Shown here: positions 4,315-6,588 of the stretch, piece by piece
How the letters are laid out: every line of letters starts with the position of its first letter
How positions within the stretch are numbered: the stretch's first letter is position 1
Assembly: GCA_002436485.1 (NCBI GenBank)
Contig: DJMK01000090.1
Span: 1 to 6,588, forward strand
Length of the DNA: 6,588 nucleotides
Source of the DNA: Proteobacteria bacterium UBA6492
GTDB lineage: Bacteria; Pseudomonadota; Gammaproteobacteria; UBA6429; Thiohalophilaceae
Direction of reading: 5' to 3'
The notes under the pieces: model-generated
Database searches by the model: none
What the model saw: the letters and a program-made list of their open reading frames with translations, nothing else
Told to the model about the DNA's origin: nothing
Program-made: the position numbers and the translations under genes

Positions 4315-5498
4315 TAATGATAGCTTACCTGGATAGATTCTACGTCTTCTATTCTGTCGGCTACATCTTCAAATTGTGTCGCAATCCGCTTGCGTGCCTC
4401 AACCGGCTCATTTTCCAACAGAGTGAAGGGTAATACCAGATCAATGTTAATCTTCCCATCAAGATAGTGCAGGGTAATGTCTTCATCCCTGATGGTCATC
4501 ATGCCCTGAATGGCAGACGCTTCGACCTTTAGCTTATTCAAGATGACCTGGCGTAATGGCAAATGCATGCTCTTTGCGACGACCTCGTCATCTTCAGGGT
4601 CGATATGCACCATCACATCAGCCACTTCGTCAATCTCTTTGATTACCCGCGCACGTACCGTTTCGCTGATATGGTGTCCTTCCGAGACACTCAGCCTGGG
4701 GTTGACCTGTATATGCACATCCACCAACGCATCACTACCCATGCGGCGTGTACGTAATACATGTAGCGACTGCACACCATCAACCGCAAGAATCGATCCC
4801 CTGATAGCCTCAACCCGCTCGGGCTCAAGACCGGTATCAATCAATTCGCGCAAACTGTGTAGCGACAAATCCCAACCAATCTTGGCGATCATGAAAGCTA
4901 CGCCGACAGCGGCAATGGCATCTAAATAATTTAGTCCTGCCATACTACCGAGCACGCCGATAACAACGATAATCGAAGAAATGGAATCCGAACGGCTATG
5001 CCAGGCATTTGCCTTGAGCAGGTTAGAACGAAATTTGCGCGCGATAGTCATGGAGTAGTGATAGATCGCTTCTTTTGACAACACCGATATGATTGCAATC
5101 AGCAGGGCAAGCATGCCCGGATTCAAAAGTCGCTCTGTATTGAATAGCCGATCGATTGCATCTAAGGCGATACCAACTGCAACACCAAGTAATGAAATAC
5201 CCAATACAACTGTGGCCAACGTTTCAATGCGGCCGTGCCCATAGGGATGCTCTTCATCAGCTTCTCGCACGGAATGCTTCATCGCATAGAGCACGATCAC
5301 ATCTGTTGCAAGATCAGACAAAGAATGTATGCCATCAGCAATCAATGCTTGTGAGCTGGAAATTACTCCGCCAAAGATCTTGGCGATACCTAGCAGCAGA
5401 TCAACAGCCGAACCTATCAGGGTAACCTTGCGAATTTCGCGGCTTCTTATCTCCTGGGCATTTGCTGCTGTGAGATTATCCGCGCGGCTATGTCCCAT
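4314..5498 (-). CDS. Cation diffusion facilitator (CDF) metal transporter with an extended C-terminus
   Basis: This inner-membrane, proton-coupled exporter of divalent metals (Zn, Fe, Mn, Co or Cd in the family) has 394 residues. About six membrane segments lie within residues 24-215. Compared with E. coli FieF/YiiP, the transport site is H58-D62 (HSLSD, TM2) plus H167-D171 (HSRSD, TM5). It is therefore an HD-HD site rather than DD-HD; this pattern favours Zn over Cd in studied CDFs. The cytosolic-loop metal site D81/H84/H88 (DEEHPYGHG) is conserved. The first cytosolic ferredoxin-like domain (about 216-302) keeps H262, H275/H276, H298 and D300. A further roughly 90 residues (304-394) look like a second alpha-beta domain of similar order without these His residues; FieF has about 300 in all. 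The start at ATG 5498 has GAGG 6 nt upstream. It overlaps the TusA-like gene by 11 nt, so translation is probably coupled. The metal is not determined. Confidence 0.93.
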   Translation of the reverse strand: MGHSRADNLTAANAQEIRSREIRKVTLIGSAVDLLLGIAKIFGGVISSSQALIADGIHSLSDLATDVIVLYAMKHSVREADEEHPYGHGRIETLATVVLGISLLGVAVGIALDAIDRLFNTERLLNPGMLALLIAIISVLSKEAIYHYSMTIARKFRSNLLKANAWHSRSDSISSIIVVIGVLGSMAGLNYLDAIAAVGVAFMIAKIGWDLSLHSLRELIDTGLEPERVEAIRGSILAVDGVQSLHVLRTRRMGSDALVDVHIQVNPRLSVSEGHHISETVRARVIKEIDEVADVMVHIDPEDDEVVAKSMHLPLRQVILNKLKVEASAIQGMMTIRDEDITLHYLDGKINIDLVLPFTLLENEPVEARKRIATQFEDVADRIEDVESIQVSYH

Positions 5499-5721
5499 TA
5501 CCCACCTCGATTAACAGAATCACTTCATCATCGGACTGTGTTGCTTCCAGCACTTTATGTCCATTAATACGACACCAGGCTGGTATATCGTTTAATGCTC
5601 CGGGATCGGTACACACAACCTTTAACTTATCACCCTGCTGCAATGTATTGACCTTGTCCTGTGTACGAATCACCGGCATGGGGCACAAAATATTTTTTGC
5701 ATCCAGTTCATAGTCACTCAT
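5488..5721 (-). CDS. TusA-family sulfur carrier protein
   Basis: This is a small cytosolic protein of 77 residues, normal for TusA/SirA/YeeD-like proteins. These carry sulfur as a persulfide on one cysteine and pass it to partner enzymes. The hallmark CPMP (Cys13-Pro-Met-Pro) follows the first beta strand (YELDAKNILCPMPVIRT). The rest fits the beta-alpha-beta-alpha-beta-beta fold, including GDKLKVVCTDPGALNDIPAW with a second Cys and the typical TDPGA segment. ATG 5721 overlaps the TGA stop of the upstream thiolase-like gene as ATGA. An alternative TTG at 5730 would lie deeper in that gene and is less likely. A sulfur carrier coupled to a tRNA-thiolase-like enzyme suggests that the two act together. 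Whether it is the true TusA of the 2-thiouridine relay or a paralogue cannot be told from this window, so no symbol is given. Confidence 0.93.
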   Translation of the reverse strand: MSDYELDAKNILCPMPVIRTQDKVNTLQQGDKLKVVCTDPGALNDIPAWCRINGHKVLEATQSDDEVILLIEVGNGT

Positions 5722-6588
5722 ACATACCAATCCTGTTTCAACTGATCGGGCGATATGGGCGTGACATTGAATCGCTTGCTACTGCCATCGGGCAAGCTTG
5801 CTTCTATTTCTACCTGTTCGGCTGTTTTACCGTGTCCAAAACGCGCAGTAATACGTCCTGCCAGTTGTAAATCCTCCTCGCTGAGCTTGCCATCGATCAG
5901 AACCAGTGGACCTGTATGACTGGTACTACGCATACTTGTGAAATGCTTGCGATATCCTTCCATGAATTTGTTTTCGCCTTCTTCACGGCCGATTATCAGT
6001 TTAAAGTGTGGGCGAGGGCGTATGTGTCGCCCGACCTTGAGCAACATAATGTCATCTAGTTCATAGTCACGTGAATCATGTGCCTTCCATAAGTCGACCA
6101 GTTTACGCGAGTAAGTTTCATCGGTCAGAAAACAACATCCACCTGCTGGCGAGGCATAATCAGAAAAACCATACTGTTTGGCCAATGCAATTTGCGGTTT
6201 TCTGGATCGACCCGAAAAATCAAACAGTTTTTCCCTGTCAACCCAGCCCTCGCGTTCGGGTAGTGTTGCAGGAAGATTTTTTGCACATAGTGGTCTTAAT
6301 AGCCGGTCTCCCGCGCCAGATTCTTCCTGCACCAGCGGCATAGTATCCCGGCGTTGAGACATCGGCCGTTGCCCGATAACTTCCCCGGTGATAATAAAAT
6401 CGAAATCGTTTTCTTTTATCCACTCAAAGGCTTTGTGCACCATGAATATTTTGCAGTCCAGGCACGGGTTCATATTGGCGCCATAGCCATGCTTCGGGTT
6501 AAGCACCACGGATTTGTATTCCTCGATGACATCGATGATGTGCAGCTTGATCCCCAGTTGCTCGGCCACCCACAGGGCGTTGTTGCGC
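5718..6588 (-). CDS. MnmA/ThiI-like PP-loop tRNA sulfurtransferase-type protein, 5' end outside the window
   Basis: The last 289 residues are present and the frame is open to the edge (RNNALWVAEQLGI), so the GTG at 6569 is not the start. The missing N-terminus should carry the ATP-binding SGGxDS PP-loop. Seen here are NPCLDCK (C42, C45) followed by FDFIITGEVIGQRPMSQRR, then SPAGGCCFLTDE with C151/C152. By position these cysteines resemble the catalytic pair of MnmA (Cys102 in the LCN context and Cys199 in the GICF context). Residues about 175-215 (LLKVGRHIRPRPHFKLIIGREEGENKF) resemble the small NFACT-R-type RNA-binding module found in such proteins. A further roughly 70 residues complete the protein. 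It ends in a 4-nt overlap with the TusA-family gene, supporting a sulfur-transfer role on tRNA or a related substrate. It is not canonical MnmA, which has a different C-terminal domain; the exact substrate is unknown. Confidence 0.82.
   Translation of the reverse strand, partial: RNNALWVAEQLGIKLHIIDVIEEYKSVVLNPKHGYGANMNPCLDCKIFMVHKAFEWIKENDFDFIITGEVIGQRPMSQRRDTMPLVQEESGAGDRLLRPLCAKNLPATLPEREGWVDREKLFDFSGRSRKPQIALAKQYGFSDYASPAGGCCFLTDETYSRKLVDLWKAHDSRDYELDDIMLLKVGRHIRPRPHFKLIIGREEGENKFMEGYRKHFTSMRSTSHTGPLVLIDGKLSEEDLQLAGRITARFGHGKTAEQVEIEASLPDGSSKRFNVTPISPDQLKQDWYV

Noticed and set aside
4510..4929. 139-codon plus-strand frame opposite the CDF gene
   Set aside because: Low-complexity Ser/Thr-rich translation typical of an antisense shadow; the CDF motifs on the minus strand are unambiguous.
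6567..6569. GTG 6569 as the start of the thiolase-like gene
   Set aside because: The frame stays open to the window edge with family-like residues, and the PP-loop must lie upstream.
1..6588. CRISPR array, tRNA, rRNA, transposon ends, phage or toxin-antitoxin genes
   Set aside because: None of the expected repeats, clover-leaf patterns, terminal inverted repeats or gene families is visible; the window looks like stable chromosomal sequence.

Overview
The window reads as a chromosomal nitrogen-regulation locus of a gammaproteobacterium. The evidence is a class I glutamine synthetase whose catalytic and adenylylation residues fall at Escherichia coli positions, followed by glnL (ntrB) and glnG (ntrC), with NtrC-type binding sites and sigma-54 promoter elements. 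The organism is not an enteric: a secreted DUF4124 protein gene lies between glnA and glnL, and a PP-loop tRNA thiolase-like gene, a TusA-family gene and a CDF metal transporter gene lie upstream of glnA. Base composition looks moderate and AT-rich between genes. I cannot name the genus. All genes are on the minus strand, so transcription runs from high to low coordinates. There are no tRNA or rRNA genes, mobile elements or CRISPR arrays that I can see.

Layout in transcription order. (1) 6588-4314 is a tightly packed three-gene unit. It holds an N-terminally cut MnmA/ThiI-like thiolase, a TusA-family sulfur carrier overlapping it by 4 nt (ATGA), and a cation diffusion facilitator overlapping the carrier gene by 11 nt. 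(2) 4313-4127 is the glnA control region: two NtrC-like sites 31 bp apart, a sigma-54 -24/-12 element and a short leader with a dyad. (3) 4126-2720 is glnA, closed by a strong intrinsic terminator at 2701-2671. (4) 2617-2060 encodes a small exported DUF4124 protein. (5) 2059-1794 is a second regulatory region, with one excellent and two partial NtrC-like sites, an unexplained palindrome, and a sigma-54-like element abutting the glnL start. (6) 1793-723 is glnL and 707-1 is the 5' two-thirds of the receiver/AAA+ part of glnG, which runs off the window just before the Walker B motif.

How it fits together. NtrB senses nitrogen status (through PII, in the known family) and phosphorylates NtrC. 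NtrC-P would activate sigma-54 transcription of glnA and probably also act at its own glnL-glnG operon. The upstream unit joins a sulfur carrier, a tRNA-thiolation-like enzyme and a divalent-metal exporter by translational coupling. That combination is the least explained part of the window. No clearly new defence or mobile system is visible. The points most worth checking are the glnL promoter/start arrangement, the thiolase-TusA-CDF unit, and several unassigned dyads.
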